Shown: piece by piece, positions 25,088 through 35,293 of the stretch
Position numbering within the stretch: position 1 is the stretch's first letter
Layout of the letters: the number at the start of each line of letters is the position of its first letter
Assembly: GCF_006443095.1 (NCBI RefSeq)
Contig: NZ_VFWZ01000003.1
Span: forward strand, 186,001-250,000
Reading direction: 5' to 3'
Origin: Aquimarina algicola
Lineage (GTDB): Bacteria > Bacteroidota > Bacteroidia > Flavobacteriales > Flavobacteriaceae
DNA: 64,000 nucleotides
Notes under the pieces: generated by a model
Told to the model about the DNA's origin: nothing
Database searches by the model: none
The model's input: only the letters and a program-made list of their open reading frames with translations
Program-made: the position numbers and the translations under genes

Positions 25088-27583
25088 ATGAGATATCTGA
25101 TTTTAGGAGTTTTTTTTGTCATTTTCTCTGGTTCATTCCTTTATTCACAGACCAAAGTAGGAGGACAAGTTTTTGATAGTAACAAACAACCCGTACCTTT
25201 TGCTAATATCGTTTTTGTTAATTCTACCGTTGGTACAATAACCGATGAGGATGGTAGATTTTATATGGAATCTGAAGATAGTCACTCTAGTATAAAAGTT
25301 TCTTTTGTTGGTTTTGAAACTAAAACCATAAAATTAAATAAAAAGGTTACTTATAATTTAGAAGTTATTCTACAAGAAGAAGCTTCAACTCTCGAAGAAG
25401 TAGTTATCTATAAGGGAAAAACATCGAAAAAAAACAATCCTGCCATAGATATTCTTAGAAAAATTTGGGACAATAGAAGAGAAAATGGAGTCAAAAAATT
25501 CAAACAATATGCGTATGATAAATACGAAAAATTAGAGTTTGATTTAAACACCATAGACAGTGCTCTTATTAATAGTAGGATTTTTAACGGTATGGAGTTT
25601 ATTTTTGATGATGTTGATACTTCAAGAATTACCGGTAAGACTTATCTACCTATATTCTTGAATGAAGCAATTTCAAAAGTATATGGAGACAATGTCATTA
25701 ATGAATACAAAGAAATTTTAAAAGGTAATAAAAATGCTGGTTTTAGTGACAATCAAACTTTAATTGCTTTTGTAAAAGATTTATACTCTGATTACGACAT
25801 ATACGACAACTATCTTAAGTTCTTCGATAAAAGTTTTACCAGTCCATTATCAAGAACAGGGATTGGCGTTTATAATTATGTTTTGACCGATAGTGCATAT
25901 ATAGGTAATAAATGGTGTTACAATATCATTTATTATCCTAGAAGAAAAAACGAGCTAACTTTCAAAGGAGACTTCTGGGTTAACGATACCACTTGGGCCA
26001 TCAAAGAAATTAACTTAGAGGTGACAAAAAGTGCAAACATAAACTGGGTCAAAGATTTATATATAGAACAAGAGTTTGATGTACTCAATGATTCTATTTT
26101 CTTAATAACCAAAGATTATTTCCAGTCCGACTTTGCCCTTAATAAAAAAGAGAAATCAAGAGGTGTTTACGGAAAAAGAACTACTTTATATAACAATTAT
26201 AAATTTGATATAAAGAAAGATAAAAAGTTTTATCAAAGCCAGGTAGACCCATATAACGATGATATCTACAATAGAGCTGATTCTTTTTGGGAAAATGCCA
26301 GAATGGAAGAACTCAACAAAGACGAACAGAAAGTTTATAAGCTATTAGATACACTAAAAACGGTTAAAGCCTTTAAAAGATTATATAATATAGGAACAAT
26401 ACTCGCTACTGGTTATGTAGAGTTTAATGGTTTTGATTTTGGTCCTGTATTTTCTACTGTAGGATTTAATGAAATTGAAGGTTGGCGTGTACGTGCAGGA
26501 GGGCGCACCTATTTTACTCGTAATGATAGATGGAGAATAGAAGGATATGGCGCATATGGTTTTAGAGATAATAAATTTAAATATGGTGTCTCAGGTAAAT
26601 ATCTAGTAGACAGAAAATCTCGTCTTATTGTCTCTGGTGGAAACCGAAGAGATGTAGAACAACTAGGAGCCAGTCTAACCAATACAAATGATGTAGAAGG
26701 AAGAAGTCTGGCCTCTTCATCTATAATTGCTACAGGAGATAATGATAGACTTACTTCTATTAATCTCTCCGCACTTTCTATGCAAATAGAGCCTAGAAAA
26801 AATCTAACGATTGGGGTTACCGGATCTTATAGAACTTTGAAACCTGCAGACAGATCATTATTCAGTTTAGACTTCATTGATCCAGAAACCAACGAATTAA
26901 AATCACAAATCAAACAGACAGAAATAGCAACTTCTATAGCTTATTTTCCTGGGAGAAAAACAACAGGATATGGTGTAGACAGAGTAGTTGTAAATGATGG
27001 TGATTTTGCGACTTTATTTTTAAATTATAGTGTTGGTCTCGAAGATTTTATCGAAAGTGATTTTGAATATGAAAAAGTACAATTTCTATATCAACAACCG
27101 TGGAATATTGGAGGTTTTGGTAGACTAAACAGCACACTAGAAGTAGGGAAAACATTTGGTGAGGTTCCGCTTGGGTTGTTAAGTGTAATCCCTGGTAATC
27201 AAACATATTTATCTATATATAATACATTTCCCTTACTTGATTTTTATGAATTTGTTACAGATACATATGTAACACTTCATTTAGAGCACAATTTTAATGG
27301 AAGAATCTTTTCTCGAATCCCATTACTTAGAAAATTAAACCTAAGAGAACTGGTTGGTTTTAGAGCCGCTTGGGGGGAATTATCAGATGAGAATATTTTA
27401 TTAAGTGCTCCTTCTAATGAGCTATTACTAGCTCCAGATGATGAAGCATATTGGGAATACAGTTTTGGAGTTGGTAATATATTTAAAATATTTAGAATTG
27501 ATTTCCATTTTAGAGGAAATTACTTTGACAACCCAGACGCAAGAAAATTTGGAGTAACAGGATCATTTGGATTCTATTTTTAA
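25088..27583 (+). CDS. DUF5686/carboxypeptidase-regulatory-like outer-membrane protein
   Basis: The 831-aa protein has a signal peptide (cleavage near LYSQ, residue 22). A carboxypeptidase D regulatory-like beta domain follows at about 23-100: KVGGQVFDSNKQPVPFANI, then GTITDEDGRFYME and VSFVGFETK. The long C-terminal part is DUF5686, a beta-rich barrel-like region rich in aromatic and alternating residues, ending KFGVTGSFGFYF with a terminal Phe, typical of outer-membrane proteins. The family is widespread in Bacteroidetes with no proven function. Single gene with its own promoter region, 109 bp after pdhB. Confidence 0.88.
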   Translation: MRYLILGVFFVIFSGSFLYSQTKVGGQVFDSNKQPVPFANIVFVNSTVGTITDEDGRFYMESEDSHSSIKVSFVGFETKTIKLNKKVTYNLEVILQEEASTLEEVVIYKGKTSKKNNPAIDILRKIWDNRRENGVKKFKQYAYDKYEKLEFDLNTIDSALINSRIFNGMEFIFDDVDTSRITGKTYLPIFLNEAISKVYGDNVINEYKEILKGNKNAGFSDNQTLIAFVKDLYSDYDIYDNYLKFFDKSFTSPLSRTGIGVYNYVLTDSAYIGNKWCYNIIYYPRRKNELTFKGDFWVNDTTWAIKEINLEVTKSANINWVKDLYIEQEFDVLNDSIFLITKDYFQSDFALNKKEKSRGVYGKRTTLYNNYKFDIKKDKKFYQSQVDPYNDDIYNRADSFWENARMEELNKDEQKVYKLLDTLKTVKAFKRLYNIGTILATGYVEFNGFDFGPVFSTVGFNEIEGWRVRAGGRTYFTRNDRWRIEGYGAYGFRDNKFKYGVSGKYLVDRKSRLIVSGGNRRDVEQLGASLTNTNDVEGRSLASSSIIATGDNDRLTSINLSALSMQIEPRKNLTIGVTGSYRTLKPADRSLFSLDFIDPETNELKSQIKQTEIATSIAYFPGRKTTGYGVDRVVVNDGDFATLFLNYSVGLEDFIESDFEYEKVQFLYQQPWNIGGFGRLNSTLEVGKTFGEVPLGLLSVIPGNQTYLSIYNTFPLLDFYEFVTDTYVTLHLEHNFNGRIFSRIPLLRKLNLRELVGFRAAWGELSDENILLSAPSNELLLAPDDEAYWEYSFGVGNIFKIFRIDFHFRGNYFDNPDARKFGVTGSFGFYF

Positions 27584-27723
27584 AAATAGTCAACATAAAG
27601 TGATCTTAATAAAAATAAAACACAGCAGTAAAGAAATCGTATTCTAGTTTATCTAAATATTAAATATCAAGAAAAAATATCATAATTTCTTGATTTAAAT
27701 TTTAACTAAACTCTTGTAATACC

Positions 27724-27731
27724 TATCTTTG
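27724..27731 (+). promoter_or_regulatory. ppa promoter -7 element
   Basis: TATCTTTG matches TAnnTTTG exactly, leaving a leader of about 20-25 nt before the ATG at 27759. A T-rich -33 region precedes it at about the right distance. Confidence 0.6.
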
Positions 27732-27758
27732 CCGCCCATTAAAAAGAAAACAAAGATT

Positions 27759-28289
27759 ATGAGCGCAGCAAATAGTGAGAGCTTTGATGTACTTATCGAA
27801 ATCCCTAAGGGAAGTCGAAATAAATATGAATACGATTTTGATATAAAAAAAATACGATACGACCGTATGATATTTTCTTCTATGATGTATCCGGCAGATT
27901 ATGGTTTTATTCCTGAAACAATGGCATTAGATGGTGATCCATTAGATGTATTGGTATTGGTAACCGAACCTACATTTCCAGGATGTGTTATCGAAGTAAA
28001 ACCTATTGGTGTTTTTCATATGACTGACGAAAAAGGACCAGATGAAAAAATTATTTGCGTACCAGTAGCAGACCCGATAGCAAGTAAGCTTGCAGATTTA
28101 AAAGAGATGAATCCTCACCTTATTAAAGAAATAGAACACTTCTTTCAAGTATATAAAGATCTGGAAGAAAAGAAAGTTGATGTAGGTGGCTGGGGAAATA
28201 TAGACGAAGCTAAAGAAATTATCAGAGCTTGTGTAAAACGTTTTGAAGAATTACAGGATAAGCCAAAAGGGTTATTCAGTATCGCATAA
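27759..28289 (+). CDS. ppa: Inorganic pyrophosphatase (family I, soluble)
   Basis: The 176-aa protein starts at ATG 27759; an upstream TTG in frame overlaps the promoter and is not used. Family I residues are present: VLIEIPKGSRNKYEYD with substrate Lys/Arg, MMYPADYGFIPET, the signature metal loop DGDPLDVLVL, and IDEAKEI. It splits PPi to two Pi, driving biosynthesis. A membrane pyrophosphatase (hppA) lies 2.8 kb downstream. It ends in a perfect terminator. Confidence 0.97.
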   Translation: MSAANSESFDVLIEIPKGSRNKYEYDFDIKKIRYDRMIFSSMMYPADYGFIPETMALDGDPLDVLVLVTEPTFPGCVIEVKPIGVFHMTDEKGPDEKIICVPVADPIASKLADLKEMNPHLIKEIEHFFQVYKDLEEKKVDVGGWGNIDEAKEIIRACVKRFEELQDKPKGLFSIA

Positions 28290-28312
28290 GTTTTTTGAGA
28301 CTTTAATACATT

Positions 28313-28344
28313 AAAAAGGGGTGTTTCAAGAAACACCCCTTTTT
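28313..28344. terminator. Strong bidirectional terminator after ppa
   Basis: A 14-bp perfect stem (28313-28326 with 28331-28344) has a 4-nt CAAG loop, with A-run on the left and T-run on the right. It serves ppa and the convergent lipoprotein remnant. Confidence 0.92.
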
Positions 28345-28365
28345 AATTATTAGGACTTTGACAAA

Positions 28366-29075
28366 TTATTCACTAGAAGTTGTTACTCTTTCGAAGACAA
28401 TCACATCAACTGTACCGGATATGGATAAATCATTACCTGTTTGATTATAATCACCATTTACATCCATTGAAAATGAAAAGGAAAGTGCATTCGTAGCTTC
28501 ATCAAAAGTATAATCAGTTACATTAAAATTAACTACTCTTGAATTCGTAGCCCAGATATAGTCATTCAGTTCAAAAAACACTTTAAATCTTCATCTGAAA
28601 CAATTGCATAGTCTTTAAAACTAAGATCAAACCTTCTAAATTCTGGAGTTTCAGATTCTGGATTAACAACATTAAACCTCTAATCAATTGAATTATCGTC
28701 ATAAGAATTCGGTATGTTCAGAAACCTTTTTACATCAAAATGATATTCTAATCCATCTACGTCTCTTATCGAAAACTGATTATCATCTATATCATTAGGA
28801 CTAAACTTTAGTTCTGCTTCATGGGTAAAAGGTATATTATCTGCTCTTGTTCCTGATAGATTTAATGTGATCGAACCGTATTGAGTTAACTCATCAAACC
28901 CCTCACCGTTTTCGCCAGCAAGACCATTCTCGCCATTCTCGCCATTTACCCCATCAATACCATTAACACCATCTAGTCCATTGACCCCATCTTCTCCTTC
29001 ACAATTTGTAAACAGTAAACCAATACTTAAAATAAATATTGCTTTGTATAATATTTTAAAATTAAAATCCCTCAT
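28366..29075 (-). pseudogene. Decayed copy of collagen-like GxxGxx lipoprotein
   Basis: This is a tandem duplicate of the intact gene at 29100-29816, matching it along the whole length. The 5' part (29075-28680) encodes the lipoprotein signal, a lipobox ending LFTNC, the Gly-x-x repeats and the SITLNLSGTRADN domain. It then meets an in-frame TAG at 28680-28682, where the intact copy reads Leu-Glu. Downstream, homology continues (NPESETP, then DYAIVSDEDLK) in the same frame until an extra base near 28581 shifts it. The last segment FFELND and the VTDYTFDEATNALSFSF C-terminus are read in another frame to 28366. A nonsense codon plus a frameshift indicate a true pseudogene. Confidence 0.88.
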
Positions 29076-29099
29076 TTTTCTCGTTTTCTTTAAAATTTA

Positions 29100-29816
29100 T
29101 TATCGTTCTACTGAAATTACTCTTTCAAATACAATTACATCAACTGTACCCGATATGGATAAATCATTACCTGTTTGATTATAATCACCATTTACATCCA
29201 TTGAAAATGAAAAGGAAAGTTCATTCGTAGCTTCATCAAAAGTATAATCAGTTACATTGAAATTATCTATACCAGGATTTCCAACAGAGCTTATACTGAA
29301 AAAATTCTCATATAACTCAAAAAACTTTAAATCTTCATCTGAAACAATAGTGTAATCTCTAAGTCCAAGATTAAGCTCAAATCTCGGAGTTTCTGATTCA
29401 GGGTTAATAACAGTAAATTCTAAATCAACTGAATTATCATTATAAGAATTCGGTATATTTAGAAACCTTTGTATATCAAAACGATATTCTAATAGAATTT
29501 CGGATCTTGTCGAAAACTTATTATCGTCTATATCATTAGGACTAAACTTTAGTTCTGCCTCATGAGTAAACGGCACATTATCTGCTCTTGTTCCTGATAA
29601 ATTTAATGTGATCGAACCATATTGAGTTAACTCATCAAACCCTTCACCGTCTTCACCAGCAAGACCATTTTCTCCATTTTCTCCATTTTCGCCATTTATT
29701 CCATCGACACCATCTAATCCATTAGCTCCGTCTTCTCCATCACAATTTGCTAAAAACAGTCCAATACCTAAAATAAATATTGCCCTGTACAATGCTTTAA
29801 AATTAAAATTCCTCAT
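29100..29816 (-). CDS. Collagen-like (Gly-x-x repeat) lipoprotein
   Basis: The 238-aa protein has a lipoprotein signal peptide with lipobox FLANC, so it should be lipidated at C25 and placed on a membrane. Directly after it, about 11 Gly-x-x triplets (GEDGANGLDGVDGINGENGE, continuing to GEGFDE) form a short collagen-like stalk. A C-terminal beta domain follows (SITLNLSGTRADNVPFTHEAELKFSP, then NVTDYTFDEATNELSFSF). Such stalked lipoproteins are seen in Bacteroidetes, sometimes near carbohydrate or adhesion loci, with unknown function. The neighbouring pseudogene is its duplicate, with 24 bp between them. Confidence 0.85.
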   Translation of the reverse strand: MRNFNFKALYRAIFILGIGLFLANCDGEDGANGLDGVDGINGENGENGENGLAGEDGEGFDELTQYGSITLNLSGTRADNVPFTHEAELKFSPNDIDDNKFSTRSEILLEYRFDIQRFLNIPNSYNDNSVDLEFTVINPESETPRFELNLGLRDYTIVSDEDLKFFELYENFFSISSVGNPGIDNFNVTDYTFDEATNELSFSFSMDVNGDYNQTGNDLSISGTVDVIVFERVISVER

Positions 29817-30115
29817 TTTCTTGTTTTCTTAAAAATTTACAAATTAAAATTCCTGACGTATAAAAAGAAGTCATAGAAAAGTAGATTATTCTATACCACT
29901 CTTTGTCAGAAATAAGAGTGTAAAAATAGAATTAAACACCCTTCGTGACACCACTACTTTTTGTAGAACTGATAGTGATAGATTGTAATTCAATATAGCC
30001 AAGAAACAGGTGGTTTAGACTTCAAATAAAACGAAAATAAGATCCATTCAATCCTGATTCATAATAGTGTAGATGTATGTATTTTTGAGTTTCAAATAAA
30101 TAGTATATCATTATT
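29817..30115. other. Intergenic region, no gene seen
   Basis: About 300 AT-rich bases lie upstream of the lipoprotein gene and after the end of the next leftward gene. No RNA gene, strong hairpin or conserved promoter was found by eye. Confidence 0.4.
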
Positions 30116-30886
30116 CTACTCCGCATGATATTTGTCTGGTAATGTTAATTCGTATGCCTTCATTTGAGATCTATCCATATGATCTGTGATCATATAGTTT
30201 CTTTTATGCTTGTACTGAATCAAAATCGGGTAGTTTTCCTTTTCATTTGCATTTTTTAAACCTCCATTACAGTACTCAAAAACATTGAAGACCCAATAAT
30301 TATGATCGTTCACATGTTTTAAATTCATCGTTATTATTTCATGACTCCCGTCATTATCAACATCTCTTTCAAGGCGATTTTGCTCAAACATCATGTCGTT
30401 GAATGATATTTTCGTAAAAGATTCATCCTCTTTTTGAAAAAAATATATCACTTTGACTAACATACCCATGATACCATTTCCTGTACCTTGATGTATTAAT
30501 TTCACATCTTTAAACCCATCCCCATTTATATCTGAAACTATCGCTAACGTTCCACTCATTGTTATTGAAGAAAAAGAACCGGGCTCTTTTATTTGTTGAA
30601 TTTGATTACTGTTTTTAAATAAACGAATTTCACCTATATCTACATTTTCTTCGAGCCAAGTCAATTGGATGGTAAGATCATCATTGTTATTAAAAAAATC
30701 ACTTATTGTCAATGTACAATCATACTTCCCTTTCTTACTTATTCTATCAAAAACTTTCCAATCATCATAAGTTTTATAATCAGGAGGAGGATAATTTTGA
30801 AATGAATACTGTGCCGATATAGTATCAAACAAAAAAACAGTATAAATAATCATTAAAAATGAAGTTTTTTCAAAAGAGAAAATCAT
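30116..30886 (-). CDS. Secreted protein with FG-GAP/VCBS-type calcium-binding motifs
   Basis: The 256-aa protein has an N-terminal hydrophobic signal (FLMIIYTVFLFDTISAQ). Two Asp-rich motifs, SDINGDGFKDVKL (about 117-129) and RDVDNDGSHEIITM (about 175-188), follow the FG-GAP/VCBS pattern in which D-x-D/N-G-D/S-G-x2-D/E coordinates calcium. I do not recognise the rest. It resembles in outline the smaller secreted protein at 8013-8519, which has the same D-G-D motifs. Function unknown. Confidence 0.6.
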   Translation of the reverse strand: MIFSFEKTSFLMIIYTVFLFDTISAQYSFQNYPPPDYKTYDDWKVFDRISKKGKYDCTLTISDFFNNNDDLTIQLTWLEENVDIGEIRLFKNSNQIQQIKEPGSFSSITMSGTLAIVSDINGDGFKDVKLIHQGTGNGIMGMLVKVIYFFQKEDESFTKISFNDMMFEQNRLERDVDNDGSHEIITMNLKHVNDHNYWVFNVFEYCNGGLKNANEKENYPILIQYKHKRNYMITDHMDRSQMKAYELTLPDKYHAE

Positions 30887-31067
30887 GTTATTTATGCTTT
30901 TTATTTTGATAAAATTAAAATATCTTTCCTATAAGCGTAAACCCCAAAAACAGTGATTTTAATACTATTTTAAGCTTTTAGTTATCATTTCTTCTATCAA
31001 TTAAGTATTCTTTTCTATTAATGGTATTTTCACTAAATTAGGTGACTATTAACTTAAAACACACTAA

Positions 31068-33401
31068 ATGGAATCAAATATGATTTATATGCCAATTGCT
31101 TTGGCATTACTGGGGCTAATTTATATGCTTATTAAGAAATCTTGGGTCATGAAACAAGATGCGGGTGATGGTAAAATGAAAGAGATTTCAGACCATATTT
31201 ACGAAGGAGCCTTAGCTTTCTTAAATGCTGAATATAAATTACTCGCAATATTTGTTGTGATAGTTAGTATATTACTTGCCGTTGTATCTTTTGTAGTACC
31301 TACTACGCATTGGTTAATTGTTATCGCCTTTATATTTGGAGCTGTTTTCTCTGCCTTTGCTGGTAATATAGGGATGAAAATTGCCACAAAAACGAATGTT
31401 AGAACAACACAAGCCGCTCGTACAAGTCTTCCTAATGCCTTAAAGATTTCTTTTGGCGGAGGTACTGTTATGGGACTCGGCGTAGCTGGTCTCGCTGTTT
31501 TAGGGCTTACAGCATTTTTCATCATTTTCTTTCATTTTTTTATGGGTGGAGAATGGACCAATACAATGGATATGACCATTGTTCTAGAAACTTTAGCAGG
31601 ATTCTCTTTAGGAGCTGAATCTATTGCGTTATTTGCACGTGTAGGTGGAGGTATTTATACCAAAGCTGCTGATGTAGGCGCTGATTTGGTTGGAAAAGTA
31701 GAAGCCGGTATTCCTGAAGATGATCCTAGAAACCCCGCTACTATTGCCGATAATGTAGGAGATAATGTGGGAGATGTAGCAGGAATGGGCGCAGACCTAT
31801 TTGGTTCTTATGTGGCTACGGTTCTAGCAGCAATGGTACTAGGTAACTATATCATCAAAGATATGGGAGGAAATATTAGTAATGAAGGATTTGGTGGAAT
31901 TGGACCTGTACTACTACCCGTAGCAATTGCGGGAGCAGGGATTTTTATCTCGATAATAGGAACAATGCTCGTAAAAATAAAAAGTAATGATGCAAAAGAA
32001 GCACAGGTTATGGGTGCCCTTAATATTGGTAACTGGACTTCAATTGCTTTAGTTGCAGTTTCTTGTTTTGGATTATGTACTTATATGCTTCCAGAAACTA
32101 TGAAAATGGAATTTTTTGGAGAAGGACTTGTTGACATTTCTGCTATGCGCGTATTTTATGCTACACTTGTAGGGTTATTTGTTGGAGGGGTAATTTCTGC
32201 GGTAACAGAATATTATACCGGTTTAGGCAAAAAACCAATTTTAGAGATTGTACAAAAATCAAGTACAGGTGCAGGAACCAATATTATTGCAGGTTTAGCA
32301 ACCGGAATGATTTCTACATTCTCTTCTGTATTATTATTTGCAGGAGCTATCTGGGCATCATATGCTTTTGCCGGATTCTATGGTGTTGCAATGGCAGCCT
32401 CTGCAATGATGGCAACAACTGCTATGCAATTAGCAATAGATGCTTTTGGGCCTATTGCTGATAATGCTGGAGGAATTGCAGAAATGAGTGAGCAGGAACC
32501 AATCGTAAGAGAACGTACTGACATCCTGGATTCAGTAGGAAATACTACTGCTGCTACTGGAAAAGGATTCGCAATTGCATCTGCTGCTTTAACATCCCTT
32601 GCCCTATTCGCTGCATATGTTACATTTACTGAAATTGATGGAATTAATATATTCAAAGCACCAGTATTAGCCATGTTATTTGTTGGAGGTATGGTACCTG
32701 TTGTATTTTCTGCATTAGCAATGAACGCAGTAGGAAAGGCAGCTATGGAAATGGTATATGAAGTACGTCGCCAATTTAAAGAAATTGCCGGCATAATGGA
32801 AGGAACAGGAAAACCTGAATATGATAAATGTGTTGCTATTTCAACTCAAGCTTCTCTAAAAGAAATGATGTTACCTGGATTATTAACTATAGGTTTCCCA
32901 TTAGCAATTGCTTTTATTCCAATGATTTTTGGAATGAATCACCAAGCCATTGCAGAAATGCTAGGAGGATATATGGCTGGAGTTACTGTTAGCGGAGTAT
33001 TATGGGCCATTTTTCAAAACAACGCAGGTGGTGCTTGGGATAATGCTAAAAAATCATTTGAAGCTGGTGTAGAAATTAATGGAGAAATGACATACAAAGG
33101 TTCTGATGCTCATAAAGCGGCAGTAACTGGTGACACTGTTGGTGATCCTTTTAAAGACACATCTGGACCATCAATGAATATTTTAATTAAGTTAACATGT
33201 CTTATTGGACTTGTAATTGCACCAATTCTTGGTAATCATACTACTGAAACTGCTACAGTGGCAAAAGAAAAAACATACCATCAAGTAGATGCTAGTGATC
33301 AAACAAATAAAATAGTGATTGCAAATTCTTTAGAAGAAAAAAATAAAACAAAAGGTGACAAAAACCTATTAGTCATCCAGTCAGATAAAAATAAAAAATA
33401 A
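31068..33401 (+). CDS. hppA: Membrane-bound, K+-dependent-type ion-pumping pyrophosphatase
   Basis: The 777-aa protein has about 16 membrane spans. It couples PPi hydrolysis to Na+ or H+ export. The PPi site is unmistakable: [44 protein letters not shown]. The K+-dependence segment reads [14 protein letters not shown], with Ala where K+-independent H+-PPases have Lys (family knowledge). This marks it as the K+-dependent class, which includes Na+-pumping enzymes common in marine bacteria. About 45 hydrophilic residues follow the last helix. It ends in a strong terminator and coexists with soluble ppa. Confidence 0.95.
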   Translation: MESNMIYMPIALALLGLIYMLIKKSWVMKQDAGDGKMKEISDHIYEGALAFLNAEYKLLAIFVVIVSILLAVVSFVVPTTHWLIVIAFIFGAVFSAFAGNIGMKIATKTNVRTTQAARTSLPNALKISFGGGTVMGLGVAGLAVLGLTAFFIIFFHFFMGGEWTNTMDMTIVLETLAGFSLGAESIALFARVGGGIYTKAADVGADLVGKVEAGIPEDDPRNPATIADNVGDNVGDVAGMGADLFGSYVATVLAAMVLGNYIIKDMGGNISNEGFGGIGPVLLPVAIAGAGIFISIIGTMLVKIKSNDAKEAQVMGALNIGNWTSIALVAVSCFGLCTYMLPETMKMEFFGEGLVDISAMRVFYATLVGLFVGGVISAVTEYYTGLGKKPILEIVQKSSTGAGTNIIAGLATGMISTFSSVLLFAGAIWASYAFAGFYGVAMAASAMMATTAMQLAIDAFGPIADNAGGIAEMSEQEPIVRERTDILDSVGNTTAATGKGFAIASAALTSLALFAAYVTFTEIDGINIFKAPVLAMLFVGGMVPVVFSALAMNAVGKAAMEMVYEVRRQFKEIAGIMEGTGKPEYDKCVAISTQASLKEMMLPGLLTIGFPLAIAFIPMIFGMNHQAIAEMLGGYMAGVTVSGVLWAIFQNNAGGAWDNAKKSFEAGVEINGEMTYKGSDAHKAAVTGDTVGDPFKDTSGPSMNILIKLTCLIGLVIAPILGNHTTETATVAKEKTYHQVDASDQTNKIVIANSLEEKNKTKGDKNLLVIQSDKNKK

Positions 33402-33419
33402 AAATACGTTAAAGTTTTT

Positions 33420-33459
33420 ATAGGCAACCTCGACTAAAAAGCGAGGTTGCCTATTTTTA
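33420..33459 (+). terminator. Rho-independent terminator after hppA
   Basis: ATAGGCAACCTCG (33420-33432) pairs perfectly with CGAGGTTGCCTAT (33442-33454) around a 9-nt loop, followed by a T-run. Confidence 0.92.
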
Positions 33460-33475
33460 TCAACAAATTGATTTT

Positions 33476-34483
33476 ATGTTTAGAAAGAAAGCGTTACGTA
33501 TCAATACTTATCTAAGTTACGGCACGAATACTCTTTTCAGAGCAACGGGTCGCGCTCTCGAAGACGAGAATGTTGATTTTAGCACAAACCAAAATCTTTT
33601 TAAGACATTACATAATATATATAAACAATTTGAAAGCGATGAGATTCGTAATGTAGCTATTGATATCAAATTGCCTAATGAAGATACTATTGAAACGACC
33701 ACAGACCCTGAAGGGTATTACAACATAAGTAAAAATATAGATACCTCTACTCTTGATCCTTACATAGATAATAAAGGTTGGTTAACCTTTTTTGTTTCTT
33801 ACCAAAACAATACATTGTCTAGAACCATAAAAAATGAAAATGTTTTTAAAAGTCAGATGCTTATTCCTTCTAATAAAGCAGAATATGGAATCATAAGCGA
33901 TATTGACGACACAATCATTCATACAGGAGTAGCATCATTATTCAAATGGAGAGTAATTGCTAATACAATCTTTAAGAATTTTGATAAGCGAACCGCTATA
34001 GAGGGGACAGTCAAATTTTATAAAAAACTACATCTCGGCACAAAAGGTACACCGGTAAACCCTTTCTTCTATGTAAGCAATAGCCCATGGAATTTATATG
34101 ATTATTTAAGTGCTTTTTTCAAAAAACATTATTTCCCGAAGGGGCCTATACTTCTTCGAGATTTTAGAACTCCTTTTGACAAGACACCAAAACCTAAGAC
34201 GCCTCATAAACAATCCGAAATTATTAACTTGCTTAACACATATCCACACCTAAAGTTCATATTAATTGGAGATAGTGGTGAGAAAGACGCCGATATATAT
34301 ACCAAAATAGCTGAATACTATCCTGAAAGAATTCTTGCAATTTACTTAAGAAATGTAAGGCATCGCAGAAAAGAAAAGCGCATCAAAAAAATGATTTCTT
34401 CATTTAATGCGTCTCCTATATTACTTTTCAAAAATGCTAACGAGGCTATAAAACATGCTAAGGAGTCAAAAATTATTATTTAA
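33476..34483 (+). CDS. App1-type phosphatase (DUF2183)
   Basis: The 335-aa protein belongs to the HAD-like App1/DUF2183 group of phosphatidate phosphatases. The N-terminal part is a beta domain of unclear role. The C-terminal HAD core has the motif I nucleophile in YGIISDIDDTIIHTGV (D-x-D-D-T), motif II near PFFYVSNSPWN, then FPKGPILLRDF and motif IV region FILIGDSGEKDADIY. Yeast App1 acts on phosphatidate; bacterial members are uncharacterised. Its last 4 bases overlap the convergent S24 repressor gene, so the two share 3' ends. Confidence 0.88.
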   Translation: MFRKKALRINTYLSYGTNTLFRATGRALEDENVDFSTNQNLFKTLHNIYKQFESDEIRNVAIDIKLPNEDTIETTTDPEGYYNISKNIDTSTLDPYIDNKGWLTFFVSYQNNTLSRTIKNENVFKSQMLIPSNKAEYGIISDIDDTIIHTGVASLFKWRVIANTIFKNFDKRTAIEGTVKFYKKLHLGTKGTPVNPFFYVSNSPWNLYDYLSAFFKKHYFPKGPILLRDFRTPFDKTPKPKTPHKQSEIINLLNTYPHLKFILIGDSGEKDADIYTKIAEYYPERILAIYLRNVRHRRKEKRIKKMISSFNASPILLFKNANEAIKHAKESKIII

Positions 34484-35247
34484 TTTTTAAGACTTCTCAC
34501 TTCAGAGGTCAAAGCTACCATTGCTTCTTGCAACTGTTTCATCCCTGTAGCTCCAGAATTTGCATCGATGTTAAAGCTTAATTTACTATTTACTTCCCAT
34601 AATTCAACAATTTTATGAATAGGAATCGTGTAAGGTAAGTATTCAGAGTTTAATGATATCAAGGTCAAAGATGATCCATCATCATTTTTCCTTATTTTTT
34701 TTACCATTACACTATCTTCAAGCACTACAATACAAATTGCATTGGTATTAATATCAGACAGATTACCAATAGCTTTCCCTATCACCCACTCTTTGGGCTC
34801 AAATAACGGTAGCATACTATCTCCTTCGACCTGAAAACCTCTATATGTGGCATTTCTATACTCAGGCAAAGGAATATCAAAAGCCGGAAGTTGTTGATAC
34901 CAATCCAGATCTTGTACATTTTGAGGATATCCGGCAGCAGCCTTTACATTGACCAGCACAATATTTTCATTATTTTGCGAATCAATTGTAACTACCTTTG
35001 GAGAAACATCGCCTTGATGTAATTGAATTTTCTTTTGATCACTTTCTCCAAACAACCACAAGGGATTGATATTAAATTCATCTAGTAATCTTGCAACTAC
35101 TTTTCCAGAAATTTTTGTCTTACCGCGTTCGATGTCTGCAGTAGAATTCTTTATTTGTAAAATTTTTGCGAAGTCAGATTGGGTATAATGGTTTTCCTCT
35201 CTGATCTGCTTAAACCTTTTTATGGTCTGGTCGGTTAAATTATCCAT
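34480..35247 (-). CDS. HTH-XRE/S24 autocleaving repressor (LexA/CI-like)
   Basis: The 255-aa protein starts with an XRE helix-turn-helix (about 10-60: RFKQIREENHYTQSDFAKIL, then STADIERGKTKIS). After a linker comes a Peptidase S24 domain with the LexA-type parts. These are a cleavage site A105-G106 in VKAAAGYP, the nucleophile Ser144 in VEGDSMLPLF and the general-base Lys183 in SVMVKKI. The spacings of 38 and 39 residues are close to those of LexA. It should repress until RecA-ssDNA filaments, or another signal, trigger self-cleavage. It is divergent from the DUF559-rSAM-TIGR03915 operon across an operator array, so it very probably controls that operon and itself. Confidence 0.9.
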   Translation of the reverse strand: MDNLTDQTIKRFKQIREENHYTQSDFAKILQIKNSTADIERGKTKISGKVVARLLDEFNINPLWLFGESDQKKIQLHQGDVSPKVVTIDSQNNENIVLVNVKAAAGYPQNVQDLDWYQQLPAFDIPLPEYRNATYRGFQVEGDSMLPLFEPKEWVIGKAIGNLSDINTNAICIVVLEDSVMVKKIRKNDDGSSLTLISLNSEYLPYTIPIHKIVELWEVNSKLSFNIDANSGATGMKQLQEAMVALTSEVRSLKN

Positions 35248-35293
35248 AAAATCAGGATTTTAATTATTAAATCAGTAAACGCGCCTTTTAGAT

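Noticed and set aside
28366..28680. Programmed frameshift or stop-codon readthrough in the left collagen-like lipoprotein copy
   Set aside because: Two lesions (TAG and insertion) without any slippery heptamer or selenocysteine context favour simple decay.
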